Of a stretch of 64,000 bases of DNA, positions 22,830 to 34,560 are shown piece after piece. Origin of the DNA: Amphirosellinia nigrospora (taxonomy: Eukaryota; Ascomycota; Sordariomycetes; Xylariales; Xylariaceae). A program made the translations under genes and the position numbers. The notes under the pieces were generated by a model. It saw only the letters and a program-made list of their open reading frames with translations, was not told where the DNA came from and made no database searches. Numbering within the stretch: the first letter of the stretch is position 1; the number at the start of each line of letters is the position of its first letter. The DNA lies in contig SCHM01000004.1 of assembly GCA_004123355.1 (NCBI GenBank), forward strand, positions 62,001 to 126,000, read 5' to 3'.

Positions 22830-25122
22830 TTTTCTAATATAAATATTAAATATACTTTAATAAATTCCTTTATAGCTTTTTTTTATATAAAGCTATACTT
22901 ATAAAATAATAGTTTATTAATAAATTATCTTTAATATTAATATAATATTTTATACGTACTATAATATTAGTATATTATTTAGTTAAATTAAATAAGCTAA
23001 AAAATTGTTTTACTAGTTTTGCTTGTTTATTTATTATTTAAAAGTCTTTAGTATATTTTTATATTAGGTTATTTTTATTTCTTTTATTTTTTTTACGTTA
23101 TATATTATTTTTATAGTTATATTAGCTAATAACCGTTTTAAAAGTTCGAATAAAGGTATTTTATTAAATTTCGTTAGCTTAATTGTTTTAATATCCTTTA
23201 TATAGCCAAAAACGCTACCTTATTTATAAAAAATACGTTTTTCTAAAATTATATTACTAAAAAACGTATAATTTAATATAACGCCTTTAATTACGGTCTA
23301 AAGTTTTATAATACTTTTTATTATTATAAATTATATTATAATTTCATAGTTTTTTATAACTATTAGTTTAACTCTTTTAATGCTATATATATACCTTATT
23401 TATAATTTATAAAGCTAAAGCTTTAAAGCTAATAATTACAAAATATAATAGTTTATATACCGTAGTCCTAAAATACTATAAATATATTGCTATTATTTAG
23501 TTAAGCTTAAAAAGGTTATAACGGTTATTATAGCTATACTTTAACTTATCTCTTTTTAAAATTATTTTATTGCTTTTGTTTAATCTAATTACGTAGATAA
23601 AGCTATCCTAGGCTTTATTAAACAAATTTTCTAGTTTTTAGTTAATCTGGTTATTTTTTAAGCGCTTTATAGCGCTTTATTCGAATTTTTCGGGGTTTTA
23701 TTGTTATTTCCCGTAAAATATATTTATTTTATAGCTTATTTTTAAACAACTTATATTTAGTTTTAAATTTTTCGAACTTATTAACTAAATTATTATAATA
23801 TAACGTGCTTTTAATTATAATAAATTAGCTAAATTAGCTTTAGTTTTATTATTTTAAATTATTATACTTTTTTACGGCAGTTTTTAGCTTAGTAGCTAGG
23901 CTTACTATAGTTAAAACATATATTATCCATTATTTTACTACGTACTTATTATTACAAGTTTATTATTTTTATATTATTACTATTAACTTTAATAATATAG
24001 CTAACTTTTTAGCTATTAATATAAAGTTTAAAATAGTAGGCATTAATACTTTTAGGGTTATTTCTATATTATTAACTAGTTAAATTTAACTTATAATAAG
24101 TTTACTTGCTATACTTTTAATAATATTATAATTATAATAAAATATTATTATACTTTAAAATTATATAATAATTTTAAAATACTATAGATTTTCGGTTTTA
24201 TAAAAATCATAATAATTATTCTTATATTATACCGTTTTTTCTATAATTTAGCTTATATTTTATTCTTTATTAAACGTTTTATATTAAGCTAAATATTTAA
24301 AGTATATATAATAAAGCTTATTAATTATAATATTATATATTTGCTAAATATTTTAAGTATTTTTTAGTAATTAATAAAAAGCTTTTATAGTTTTTAAAAA
24401 TAGCTTATATATACTTTGTTTTAAACTAGTAATAATCCTATAAATAAAAAGCTATATAATACATTATAAATATTTAGTATTTAGATTATTATTTTTAAAA
24501 AATTAATCTAAACGGCCGTTATATTATTATTTTTAATAAATAACATTATTTATTAAAAATCACTTGCTAATTTAAATATAATTCTCTTAATCTATAATTC
24601 ATAAAGTATTAAAGCCTATGCTAGTTATACTTAAATTTGGCGTATTTTATTTAATATAATATAATTAGCTTAAATTAAACGTAGATTAAATAATATAATT
24701 ATTTTATTTTTATTTTTATATTTATTTAGTTTAATAGCGTTGCTTGCTAAAAATATATTAAAAAAATAGCTAAACTTATTATTCTTATTAGTTTTAAGTA
24801 AAATTTAAGCTTTTATATTTTTATAGATTTAACGATAAGTTTTTTAATCGTTTTTAATTAATTACGCTAGTTAGTTATTATATATATATTTTATTTATCC
24901 TTTTAATACCTATAAATACATATAAAAGGTTTACTATTATACTTGCTAGTAACCCGTTAGCGCTAGTGGCGCTAAGGTTATTATTAGTCTTATTATTATA
25001 CTTATTAATATAGTTATAATATTACTACTTTGGTTTTATAAACCTAGTTTTTAGAAACCTTTTTTTATTTTTATTAATATAGCTTTAAATCGTAGGTTTA
25101 TTTTTATTTCTAGTTGGTCGAT
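22830..25122 (-). pseudogene. Eroded gag-protease interval of the element
   Basis: Between the gag start and the first RT motif the minus strand shows only short frames. By position this should contain the rest of Gag, the zinc knuckle and the aspartic protease. I could not find the protease D-S/T-G triad or a C-C-H-C knuckle in any frame, either because the key codons mutated or because indels broke the frames. Confidence 0.4.
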
Positions 25123-25335
25123 TTATTTAGCTATATTAATTATTAATGCGTTAATATAAATATTATAGCTTATTATATTTATAGCTAGTAGGACGCTTAT
25201 TAAGTTATTTAACGCTAAGCTATTTATATTTGTTATAAAGCTGCTACTTTTTGCCTTAAAATAAGCCCTTATAAAGTTTGCTATTATATATAAGATAAAT
25301 ATTATAAGGTAATTTCTTAGGATAAGTTTTAACAA
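25123..25335 (-). pseudogene. gag-like remnant of the retrotransposon
   Basis: A 70-codon frame starts with ATG (minus strand) 123 bases inside the 5' LTR, where gag is expected to begin. It is one of the longest open stretches in the window. The predicted peptide is rich in Ile, Leu, Asn and Ser, with no zinc knuckle in this part. Beyond its stop the same frame continues with IDQLEIKI-like sequence after TAG/TAA codons, suggesting that the open part is only the mutated N-terminus of a longer Gag. No family motif identifies it independently; position and direction are the evidence. Chance survival of a short frame is possible, but the context makes gag likely. Confidence 0.5.
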
Positions 25336-25458
25336 AGTGTTTAATTAACATAATTACAAGGTTAAATCTTTATAAGTTAATTAACTATAAGGTTATTTAT
25401 AATTATATAATTAGTTTTAAATAAAAGCTATAAAACTACGTAAATAGCTATTTATATA

Positions 25459-25661
25459 TGCTTATTAACTTATATTAAATAACTTACAAAGCTTCATTAT
25501 TATGGTTTAAGCTATATAAATTAAGTCTTAATATATTAGGTTGGTTAATTAAATAAAAGGTTAAGTCTAGTTTTTATAGTGGGCTAAATACTTATAGCTA
25601 TAAGGTGGGGCTGGCTTACAATGCTTATTAAGGCTTTACTAGTCGCCACCTTAAAGCCACA
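25459..25661 (-). repeat. LTR, 5' copy of the minus-strand element
   Basis: This is the better-preserved LTR: it starts TGCTTATTAAC and ends CACCTTAAAGCCACA, so both the terminal TG and CA are intact. It contains GGTGGGGCTGG where the left LTR has AGTAAGGCTGG, showing the left copy mutated G to A. The repeated ACTAGCGCATAA units begin directly to its right. Confidence 0.88.
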
Positions 25662-25706
25662 TATAAACTAGCGCATAAACTAGCATATAAACTAGCGCAA
25701 AAACTA
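25662..25706. repeat. 12-bp minisatellite, right of the retrotransposon
   Basis: Units of the type ATAAACTAGCGC / ATAAACTAGCAT / ATAAACTAGCGC / AAAAACTAGG, about 3.5 copies. They resemble the last units left of the element at 19905-19930, supporting insertion into or beside one array. Confidence 0.75.
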
Positions 25707-28700
25707 GGTAAAGCATTATAGTCAAGGTTTTTTTAAGCATAGCTTAATATATTAGTTTATAACTACTGTTATAAAGCTAGCTAATAATAATAATATTTTA
25801 AAATTAAAATAAATAATTTAATATTTTTAACCTTAATAAAAGGATTTTTTATTAATAAAACTATATTAAACTTTTATATTTAATAAATATAAAAAAAAAT
25901 ACTTTTAAAATAAATAATTAATAAAGCCTTTAAAAAGTTTATATTATTAAATAGCTTCCTTTTACGCGAGCGCAAAAAAATTATTAATAATACTTATATT
26001 TAAATAAATAGCTAGTATATATATAATAAAAAGTTTATAATAATTTATTTATAAATTTATTATAAACTTTTTTTTTTTTAATTAATTTTTTATTTATAAT
26101 TTATATAATTTTTATTAATAATATAAAAATTTTTAAATAAACAAAATATAAGTTAACCCGATTAATTTAATATAATATAATAAATAAATATAATTAAATA
26201 ATATAAATTAAATAATTAAATTATATAAAATAATTAATTTTATTTTATCTAGCGTAGTTTAATTATAAATTATGATAATATTAACTATTAAATTAAAAAA
26301 TAGCTTAAAAGCAATAAAAAATAAACTAATTAATAATAATTAATAATTATAATATTTTTTACTAAATATTAATTTAATAGTTTAATTAAAATTATTTATT
26401 AATAATTTAAATAATATTTATTATAAAAATATTAATATAAACTTTAAAAAAACTGTTTTAAAAGGCTTTTTATTAATTTTTTATTTTATATTTTTAGCGT
26501 ATTAAAATTTTTTTTATATTAAAAACTATTTTTTATTTTTATATAACTTATTAAATAAAACGTATTAAAGCTTATAGTATATAATATAAAGTTATAAATA
26601 CGTACTCCTTTTTTTATATAAATATTTATAGCGGCTTTATTAAAATATACGTAATTTATTTTTTATAGTTATATAGATTTATTACTAGTTAAAAAGCAAT
26701 ATAGGCTTTTTTGCTTTATTTACGCGGTAAACGGCCGGTTATACTTTTTTAAAGTTAAAATATTTACCCTTAAGTTCTTTAAGTATTTTATATTACGTTA
26801 GTTCGTTTAAACATATATAAGTTTAATTTAAAAAAATTTTAACGCCAATAGTTTATAAAAAATTATATATATTTATGTAGCTTTAAGCTTTTAAAATATC
26901 GAAAGCTTATACTAGCTTTTTTAGTATATCTTGCTTTTAAAAGCAACAAATCGTTAGTTTATTTAGCCTTAACGAAAAAAACTTTAATAAAATCTTTTAT
27001 TAATAAAAACAATTATAAGTTTACCGAATAAATAAAGTATATTAATATAATATTATTAGGCGTAAATAATAAAGTTATATATTGTTTTATTAATATAGTG
27101 CTATATTAGCAAAAAATCTACTAAGTTAAACAAATTAATATAACATTAAATAATAAAAACATAGGCTATAAAACAGCGGCGGGATTATAAAAGGCTATTT
27201 AAATATATATATTTAATAAAATTAAATATAATTATTTAATAAAGCTTAAATTTAACTTTTATTTTAATAGAATTAAATTTAATATTATTTAATATAATTA
27301 TTAAAACTTTTAACTATTAATAAATTAACGCTAATAAATTATATTATTATAAACTAATAAAAACTATATTTAATAATTTAAATATTATAACTAGTTTTTA
27401 TAATTAGTTCCGGAGATTTTATTAGAAATTATAAAAAGTATAAATTTATACGATTGTTTTAAAAGCGTTATAGCTTACTTAAATGTTTTTATATTAGCTA
27501 GGTTTAATATATTTGCTATAAATATAAATAATTAATTTAAATAGTAAAACTATCGAAAACTATACTTTAATAATTTAATATTAACGTATTTTATAAATAA
27601 AGTGCCGCTTTTTATATAATTATTTATAATAAAGTTAAGCTTTTAGTAATTAAAAATATTGTTCGAATATATATATAAATTTATTTAAAAGCGATTAATA
27701 AGATTTTTAATACGCCGAATATAAATATTTTATTTTTATTATATTATGTTATATTATTTAGTCAGCTTTAAATAGTTTTATTATTTTTAAAACTAAAAGC
27801 TAATTTATTATATAAAGTTAAACTATTTTATTATTTATTATCTAGTTTTACTATATAAATACTAAGTTAACTATATAGCTTATAATAAACAAAACAATAA
27901 AACTTTTATTATACGCTAGCTTAATAATAAACCTTAGTTTTAACCTATATAAAGAAATTAAAAAATATATAATAATATTATATAATGCTAAAGTTTAAGT
28001 TTTTATAAGGAAAAATTATTTATAGCTAAAAAAAAGTTTAAAAAAGCTAATAAACTTTAAGCGATATAAATTTTTTTCTTTATTTAAGCCGGGTTTTTTA
28101 GCCTTTTCGGCGCTATTATAAATTTTTTAATACTATTTAACTAAAATAACCGCAGCTTTTTTAAAATCTTTTATATTAAGCTAATATATACTATAATATA
28201 TTAAAAGTTTAACGCGCGATCGAAATATTATCAAATATTTAGTTAGTTTAATAGCTTAAACAATATTATTTTAATATAACGTTATATTTAATAAATAATA
28301 ACTAAAATTTTTTAATAAGATTATATATATTATATTAAAAAAAACTATTATTAAATAGCTAGCTATTTAATTAACCGGTTTATTAGCTAAAATATAAAAT
28401 ATTTATTTAAATATAATATTTTTTAATTTAAAAATATTATAATAATATTTTTTTAATTTAAGCTTTTTATAAAATTATTATAATAAACAGTAATATTATC
28501 AACGGTAAACTAATTTTAAAACAAGTTTTTTACGAACTTTTATTAAAAAAAATAATAAGGTATTACAATAAAGCTTTAGCATAATAGCTCGAAAAATAAA
28601 ATATTAAGCTTTTATTTAACTTTATTATAATATTATTAAAAATAATAAAGATAACATTTTAAACCTAATATAAACCAAGATTTCGTTAAGCAAAAAAACT

Positions 28701-29355
28701 ATAATAATAATCGAACTAGCTATACTATTAGTAAGAATAATAACATTTTTATTTGTTTTGTTTATAAAAACGCTTTTAAAAACGCTTTTTTTTTTATACT
28801 AAAGCTAAGAAAATATAAAATTACGTATTTTTTTATTTATTAAAAGCTAATTTAAAACAAGTTTTAGTTTATATTAAACAATAGTTTTTTAAAACATATT
28901 AAATAAAATATAATAAACTATATAGTTTTAACGTTTAAATATACTTTTAAATATATTTTAGCTAAAATTTTTATAAAGTTTAACTTTAATTATTTATTCG
29001 TTATATTTTATTACATTATTGGCTTTTATAAATAACTTAATTAAATAAATATTAATAATAGTTATTATTAAGGTTAATATTTTTACTTTTTTATAATAAA
29101 TAAATAGCTATTTTTTATTAATAGTTTTTTTTGTTTTTTTTTTATTATTATTATTATTATTTTTAGCTACTTTAAACAGATAAATATAAGTTAATAATAT
29201 ATATTATATAGTTTCCTAATATAATATTTTATTTAATATATAAATATTATTTTAAATAAAGTTTTATATTTAAACTATAATTTAATTACTTATTTATTAA
29301 TACTTATAGTTATTAGTATTAAACTATTTTATAATAGTATTAACGTAAATTTATA
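25707..29355. other. Decayed sequence between LTR copies
   Basis: Eroded AT-rich sequence without open frames. Slightly G+C-richer words occur near 26690-26770, 27170-27200 and 28080-28180, but no protein motif was recognised. It could be the interior of an older element ending at the third LTR (29356), but only faint similarity to the interior edge of the better element was seen. Confidence 0.5.
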
Positions 29356-29510
29356 TGTTTATTTATTAACTTATACTAAGATATTTACCGGCTTTTATTA
29401 TTACGGTTAAAATTATATAAATTTATATTTAATATATTAAGTTAATTAATCGAAAGTTTATATTTAGGTTTTATAGTATAGCTAATTAAAGCTTATATAT
29501 TTATATAAAA
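29356..29510 (-). repeat. Third LTR of the same gypsy family, heavily decayed
   Basis: From TGTTTATTTATTAACTTA onward this matches the LTRs at 19937 and 25459 over about 155 bases. Shared words in order are TTATTATTACGGTTAA (TTATTATGGTTTAA in the right LTR), TATATTAAGTTAATTAAT (TATTAGGTTGGTTAATTAA), GGTTTTATAGTATAGCTAA (AGTTTTTATAGTGGGCTAA) and TTATAT. Nearly all differences are transitions. The 3' part, to about 29560, is too blurred to delimit. It may be a solo LTR or one end of an otherwise lost copy. Confidence 0.7.
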
Positions 29511-31610
29511 TGATTTTAGAAAACCTAGGTGCTTAAATAAAATATTGCCTTTAGTTATAGTTATATTTTTATATTTATTTTTTTAATAAATATTTTTAAA
29601 TATATAATTTTATTTAATATTTTATATAATTTATATATTAATTAGCTATTAGGTTTAAAATTTAACCTTTAGTAAAAAAGAATTCTAGGTAGAATTTTTT
29701 TTTTTTTTTTAGTAAGGACGCTTGGGCTAGCTCCGAAAACAAAGAGGAAGGGTAGAATTTTTTTTATACTTTTTATATATTATAATAGTTACGTAGTTTT
29801 TTAAAAGCTTTAGTTTATTATTTATAAAAAAAGTATAATTTTAAATAAAAATTAGTTATTTAATTAATATAATTTATATGCGTTAATTTTGTTGCGGCTA
29901 AAAAAGCTAATTTTAAAGGTTTAAAAGCTATATTAAAAGATATCTTATATATTATAGCTTTAAAAGTACTTACGTAATTATAAGAAATAGTTAAAAAATA
30001 AAAGATTTAATTAATTATTAAAATAGCTAGTTAGCTTATTAAATAAATTTATATTATAATATTATATAGGTTAAAATTTTAAATAGTTTTTTAAATATAT
30101 ATAAGCTATTTTATTTATTTTTATATAATTTGTATATTTAGTTTATAAATTAAATTTATTTATTATAAGCTTAACTAAAAATAGTACTATAATACTTATA
30201 AAATACTTTTATATATATTATATTCGTTTATTAAAATAAGTTTCGTTTAGTATTTCCGGTATAAATTTTCGAATTAAATAAAATAAACTTAGTTTATATA
30301 AAAAAGTAACATGTTATAGTTTTCGAAATAAAGCCGAACTAATAAATATTTTATTAGTTAATAAAAATATATATAAAGTAAATAACTTATAAATAAATAA
30401 TATAAACGGAGTAAAATACAGTATAAATAAGTACTATCGGTTAAAGTAATATTAGCTAATAAGATATAAACTAATATATTATTACTTTATATAATATAAT
30501 ATAAAATTAAAGAATAATAAACTATTAAGTAAATAAAACTAGAAATAATAGAAAAATAGCTTTTTAAAATGTTTAATGTATAAATATAGTTAAAAATATT
30601 AAAAAAACGCCGATTATGCAATAAAAACGAAACTAGTGATAATAACGCGTATAAATATATAAATAGTATTAAAAAGAAAAATTTAAAAAGTTAAATAAAA
30701 ATAAATATTTTAATTTATCTTAATTTTATTTAATTTTAATAAATTATAGCTTTTTATATAAATTTCTATAATAAGCTATTAATAAAAGTAATAATAAAGC
30801 TTTTAGTTATAAACTTTTATTTTTTTTTAACTATATAAAAAGGTAAAATTTTTTAGTATTAAATTAAATACGCAAGTTATATGCTACGCTATACTATACT
30901 ATTAATTAAGTAATTAATAAGGCAATATAATTAATAATATATAATATTAGTATATTTTATAATAATATTTATTATATAATTATAAGTTTTTTTATTAATA
31001 ATACGCGTTAAAAAGCAATGAATTTAATAACTATCTTTATAAGAAAGTTAAATTAATTTTAACTAAAATAAAGCTAAAAAGCTTTATAATAACTTTTTAT
31101 TTAAGTTTATAATAAAATCTTTAGTTTTAATAATTATTTATGTTAGCTAAGCGTTAAATAAGCTAATTTTTTATTATTTATAATTTTAATAAAAAAATTT
31201 ATATAATAGCTAAAAAATAGCCCTTTAAAAGTCCGGCTTTTTTTTACTAAAATAGTTTAAACTAATAAAAAAAAAGTTTTTAGTATTTTATATTTTAATT
31301 TTTTTTTATTTATAATAATATTAATATTTATTAATTAGCTATTTGCCTTAAAATAAACGACTTTTTTAAATAATAGTTATAAAAATTAGCCCTAAAGCGC
31401 GGCTAAAAAGGGTGTTATTTGTTAAGCTAGACTAGCAATAAGTGCGCTAAAATTCGTTTATAAAAAAATAAGTAAAACTAATAATAACTATAAATTTAAA
31501 AAATAAAAAAACCTAAGTACTATAATAAAGTGTTTATAAAAATTTAGATTATATTTATAATAAGTGCTATTAATTTAAATATTTTAGCAGCTATTAAAAT
31601 ATTTATAATA
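29511..31610. other. Decayed sequence with a purine-rich island
   Basis: Mostly eroded sequence without genes. At 29711-29752 a G-richer stretch survives (GGACGCTTGGGCTAGCTCCG followed by a purine run, GAAAACAAAGAGGAAGGG at 29735-29752). The word GTAGAATTTTTTT occurs on both sides of it, near 29690 and 29752, so it may be a piece of a polypurine tract with adjoining LTR edges. 31380-31450 is also slightly G+C-richer, with no readable frame. Confidence 0.5.
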
Positions 31611-31830
31611 TATTATTATTTATAATTAATAAAAATATTTTAATAAATATTATTATATTAATTAATATTTAATAGATTAATAAATATTATTTTTTATTAT
31701 AAAATATTTATTTTAAATATTTTTATATAAATATAATAGTTAATTATATTAACTTTTAATTTCGAAATAAAAAAGCTATAATAGTTTAAATAAACTTAGC
31801 TATATTAAAATAAAAAGCCGGATAATATTT

Positions 31831-32359
31831 TTAAAAAGCTTACTAGCTTTTAAATATGGCTTAAAAAAAAGTAGCAGCTTTTTACTCCGGCTATAGCGGT
31901 AAAACGCCCGCTATATAAGCTAAATATTAGCTGTTTTTAAACTTAAATTAAATTTTAGTACTATATTTAAGCTTACTAGCCTTTAAATATAGCTCGGGAA
32001 AAAAATAGCAGCTTTTTTACTAGCTAAGTAGTAGGACGCCCGCCGTATAAGCTAAGTGTTAGCTGTTTTTAAACTTAAATTAAGTTTTAGTATTATATTT
32101 AAACCTATTAGCCTTTAAATATAGCTCGGGAAAATAGTAGCTTTTTACTTTAGCTATAACGGTAAACCCGCCGTATAAGCTAAGTGCTAGCTGTTTTTAA
32201 ACTAAATTAAGTTTAGTACTATATTTAACCTATTAACCTTTAAATATAGCTCGGGAAAAAAGCGGCAGCTCTTTTACCCTAGCTATAATAATAAAACGCC
32301 CGCTATATAAACCGAATACTAGCTATTTTTAAACCTAAATTAAGTTTTAATACTATATT
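31831..32359. repeat. 133-bp tandem array, four units
   Basis: Equivalent positions fall at 31838, 31971, 32104 and 32229, giving periods of 133, 133 and 125. Each unit contains TTTAAATATAGCTCGGG (TTAAATATGGCTTAAAA in unit 1), a CAGCTTTTTTAC-type stretch, AACGCCCGC or ACGCCCGCC, TATAAGCTAA, AGCTGTTTTTAAAC and AAATTAAGTTTTAGTA. The G+C-rich centre (CGCCCGC) is kept in all units. No open frame runs through the unit. Satellite-like; the function is unknown. Confidence 0.88.
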
Positions 32360-32591
32360 TTTATTTATAATATATTATTTTTATCCGTAATTAATAAAAC
32401 ACTTTTAGTAAATATTATTATATTAATTAATATTCGATAATTATTAATATTATTTTTACTATAAAATATTTATATTTCCGAATATTTTTATATATATAAT
32501 AGCTAATATATTAATATTTAATTATAAAACAAAAAGTTATAATAATTTAAATAGCTTTAGTTATATTAAAGTAAAAAGCTAGATAATACTT

Positions 32592-32760
32592 TTAAAAAGC
32601 TTATTAGTTTTTAGTAGCTTTTAATAGCTTATTAACCCTTAGTATAGCTTAAGAAAAAAGCGGCAGCCCTTTTATTCTAGCTATAGTAATAAAACGCTTG
32701 CTATATAAACCGAATATTAGCTGTTTTTAAACCTAAATTAAGTTTTAATACTACGTTTAT
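32592..32760. repeat. Isolated fifth 133-bp-type unit
   Basis: Carries the same landmarks as the main array: AAGCTTATTAG, AAGCGGCAGC, AAAACGCTTGC, TATAAACCGAATATTAGCTG, TTTTTAAACCTAAATTAAG and TTTTAATACTAC. An extra 25-30 bases of local duplication (TTTTTAGTAGCTTTTAATAG) sit near its start. It resembles unit 4 more than the others (CCGAAT, GGCAGC), suggesting the second block derives from the end of the first. Confidence 0.8.
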
Positions 32761-33057
32761 TACTTATAATATTTTATTTTTATTTATAATTAATAAAATA
32801 TTTTTAGCAAAAGTATAGTTAAACTTACCAACTTTATAACGTATTATTTAAAGCTAGCAAAAACTGCTAATAAGCTATAATATGTAATATATAAAAATAT
32901 ATTATTATAATAAACTATATAAAATAAATTTATAAAGTATAATTAAGCTTATAGGCTTAGCAACATATAACTTAATATTAGTAATAACTATTAGCGGGCT
33001 ATAATATATAGCGCACGATTTAATTAAACGGACTTAATAAAAATAGCAATAAATAAT

Positions 33058-33240
33058 AAAAGTTAACGTACGTAAACCTTATAATAATATAAGGTTTAAT
33101 AGGCTAAACTAATAAAAACTACTTAAAATAGCTTTAATATACTTTATAATAGCAAAAGTTAACATACATAAGTTTTATAATAATATAGGTTTAATAAAAC
33201 TAATAAAAACTACTAAAAAAGCTTTAACATATTTTAAAAC
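33058..33240. repeat. 96-bp tandem duplication
   Basis: Copies start at 33058 and 33154 with AAAAGTTAAC. They share TACGTAAACCTTATAATAAT (TACATAAGTTTTATAATAAT in copy 2), GGTTTAATA and ACTAATAAAAACTACT. CGTACG against CATACA in copy 2 is G to A on the plus strand. A few small deletions separate the copies. Confidence 0.82.
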
Positions 33241-33534
33241 TTTTAAAGTAGCTTTATTATTAGATTTACTTAGTCCGGACGGTTAGCTTTTTTATATACT
33301 TACTAACTTTATTTAGTTTTAAAATATAGGGCAAAAGTTTTTTGTTTAGCTAAACCACTTCCGAAAAAGATTATATAACAAATAAATTAATATAACTTAT
33401 AAACCTATATTTTCGCGAGTTCTAAAAAAATTAAAAATTTAATTTAAAAAAAATTTCTATTTTATTTTTCTATATAAATAATATACTTATTAAACTATTT
33501 TTATTTATATATTAAGCTATTATTATTTACTTAA

Positions 33535-33740
33535 ATTATTATTAAACTTATTAAACTTTAAAAAACTATTTATTATTAAAATTTATATAAAAGGTTTTTT
33601 TATAAAGTTTAGCACTTTTAAAAAAGTTTTAGCTTTAAGCTTAAAGGTTATAACCTAGTTTTTTTAACAAGTTTATTATATTATATAATATACTTAGGCT
33701 TGTTTAATATGTTTTTTAATTAGCTATTAATAGTATAAAT
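33535..33740. repeat. About 200-bp direct repeat, copy 1
   Basis: Aligns with 34000-34205. Landmarks are ATTATTAAAATTTATATAA, TTTTTTTATAAAGTTTA, TTTTAGCTTTAAG (TTTTAGCCCTAAG in copy 2), AACCTAGTTTTTTTAACAAG and a GTTTTTTAATTA end. The copies are about 460 bp apart; differences are mainly transitions with some indels. Confidence 0.78.
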
Positions 33741-33914
33741 ATACGATATATACTTTATTTTTAGTAAAATTATTCTAATTATAAATATATGTGGTATTAA
33801 GCTAAAGTATATATAACCTAATATATTTATATTATATAATATATTACCGCTTTATAAAGTAGGTTTTTTATATTTTATAATAAACTAAACCGACCTAAAG
33901 TAAATACGCTTTTT

Positions 33915-33970
33915 AAAGTAGCTTTTTTAAGGTAGTTTTTTTAAAGTAGCTTTTCTAAAGTAGCTTTGCT
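33915..33970. repeat. 14-bp tandem array, four units
   Basis: AAAGTAGCTTTTTT repeated four times with variants AAGGTAGTTTTTTT, AAAGTAGCTTTTCT and AAAGTAGCTTTGCT. Single copies of the same word reappear at about 34293 and 34355, so the motif is scattered through this 1-kb area. Confidence 0.8.
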
Positions 33971-33999
33971 TAAATTAAATATGTATTACTACTAATATT

Positions 34000-34205
34000 T
34001 ATTATTAAAACCTATTAAATTTTTTAAAACTACTTATTATTAAAATTTATATAAGGGTTTTTTTATAAAGTTTAATACTTTTAAGGGAGTTTTAGCCCTA
34101 AGTTTAAAAGTTAATCTTATAACTTAGTTTTTTAACAAGTATTTTATATACTAGTATATTTAGCTTATTCGATACGTTTTTTAATTAACTATTAAATAAT
34201 ACTAT
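34000..34205. repeat. About 200-bp direct repeat, copy 2
   Basis: Partner of 33535-33740. It retains more G (AAGGGTTTTTTTATAAAG, AAGGGAGTTTTAGCCCTAAG) than copy 1, which has AAAGG and AAAAAAG at those places. The 14-bp array lies between the two copies. Confidence 0.78.
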
Positions 34206-34537
34206 ATATTATTATAGCTTTTTTTTATAAAGTTATTTAGGTTATAATATAAATATTAAATAGTAATGCCAACTAAAAAAGTTATATACTATTTTAAAGT
34301 AGCTTTTCTTACGCTTATTAAGCTTATTATAGCTATAGCGCTTAATATTACTAAAGGCTTTTTAAAGTAGCTTTTATAAATAACTTTTTTTATATTTAAT
34401 AGCTTTATTAAAATAATACTAAATTAAAAAATTACTATAAAATATTATATAATAAATATAAACATTTATTATATATAAATAATATTAATTAAATAAAAAT
34501 AATATATTATTATTTATATATATATTATTATATCCCC

Positions 34538-34560
34538 TAAGTTTAAAAAACTTAAACTTA
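34538..34560. repeat. 9-bp hairpin
   Basis: TAAGTTTAA and TTAAACTTA are perfect reverse complements around the loop AAAAC. Preceded by CCCC, a rare word here. No function inferred. Confidence 0.45.

Larger units (their letters stand above)
19937..25661 (-). mobile_element. Degenerate Ty3/gypsy LTR retrotransposon
   Basis: A 5.7-kb element bounded by direct LTRs of 204 bp (19937-20140) and 203 bp (25459-25661). In my hand alignment the LTRs differ at about 27 positions, all C/T or G/A, plus one single-base indel and no transversion. A purine tract on the minus strand (20141-20155) directly precedes the left LTR, and gag- and pol-like remnants read on the minus strand in the order gag, RT, RNase H. 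The element therefore runs right to left. This order and the RT signature fit Ty3/gypsy (Metaviridae-type) elements; integrase should lie at 20160-21780 but could not be resolved. Flanking TACA (left) against TATA (right) may be a 4-bp target duplication with one C to T change. All frames are broken, so the element is non-functional. It keeps more TG/CA than its surroundings and is probably among the younger insertions. Confidence 0.88.
31611..32830. repeat. Higher-order repeat block
   Basis: A flank segment of about 220 bp (31611-31830) is followed by four 133-bp-type units (31831-32359). A second copy of the flank (32360-32591) is followed by one such unit (32592-32760), and a third partial flank starts at 32761 (to about 32815). 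The flank copies share ATTAATAAAA...TTTTAxTAAATATTATTATATTAATTAATATT-type words and an AAAAAGTTATAAT/AAAAAGCTATAAT segment. The arrangement looks like unequal exchange within a composite repeat. Differences are dominated by transitions and small indels. Confidence 0.8.
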
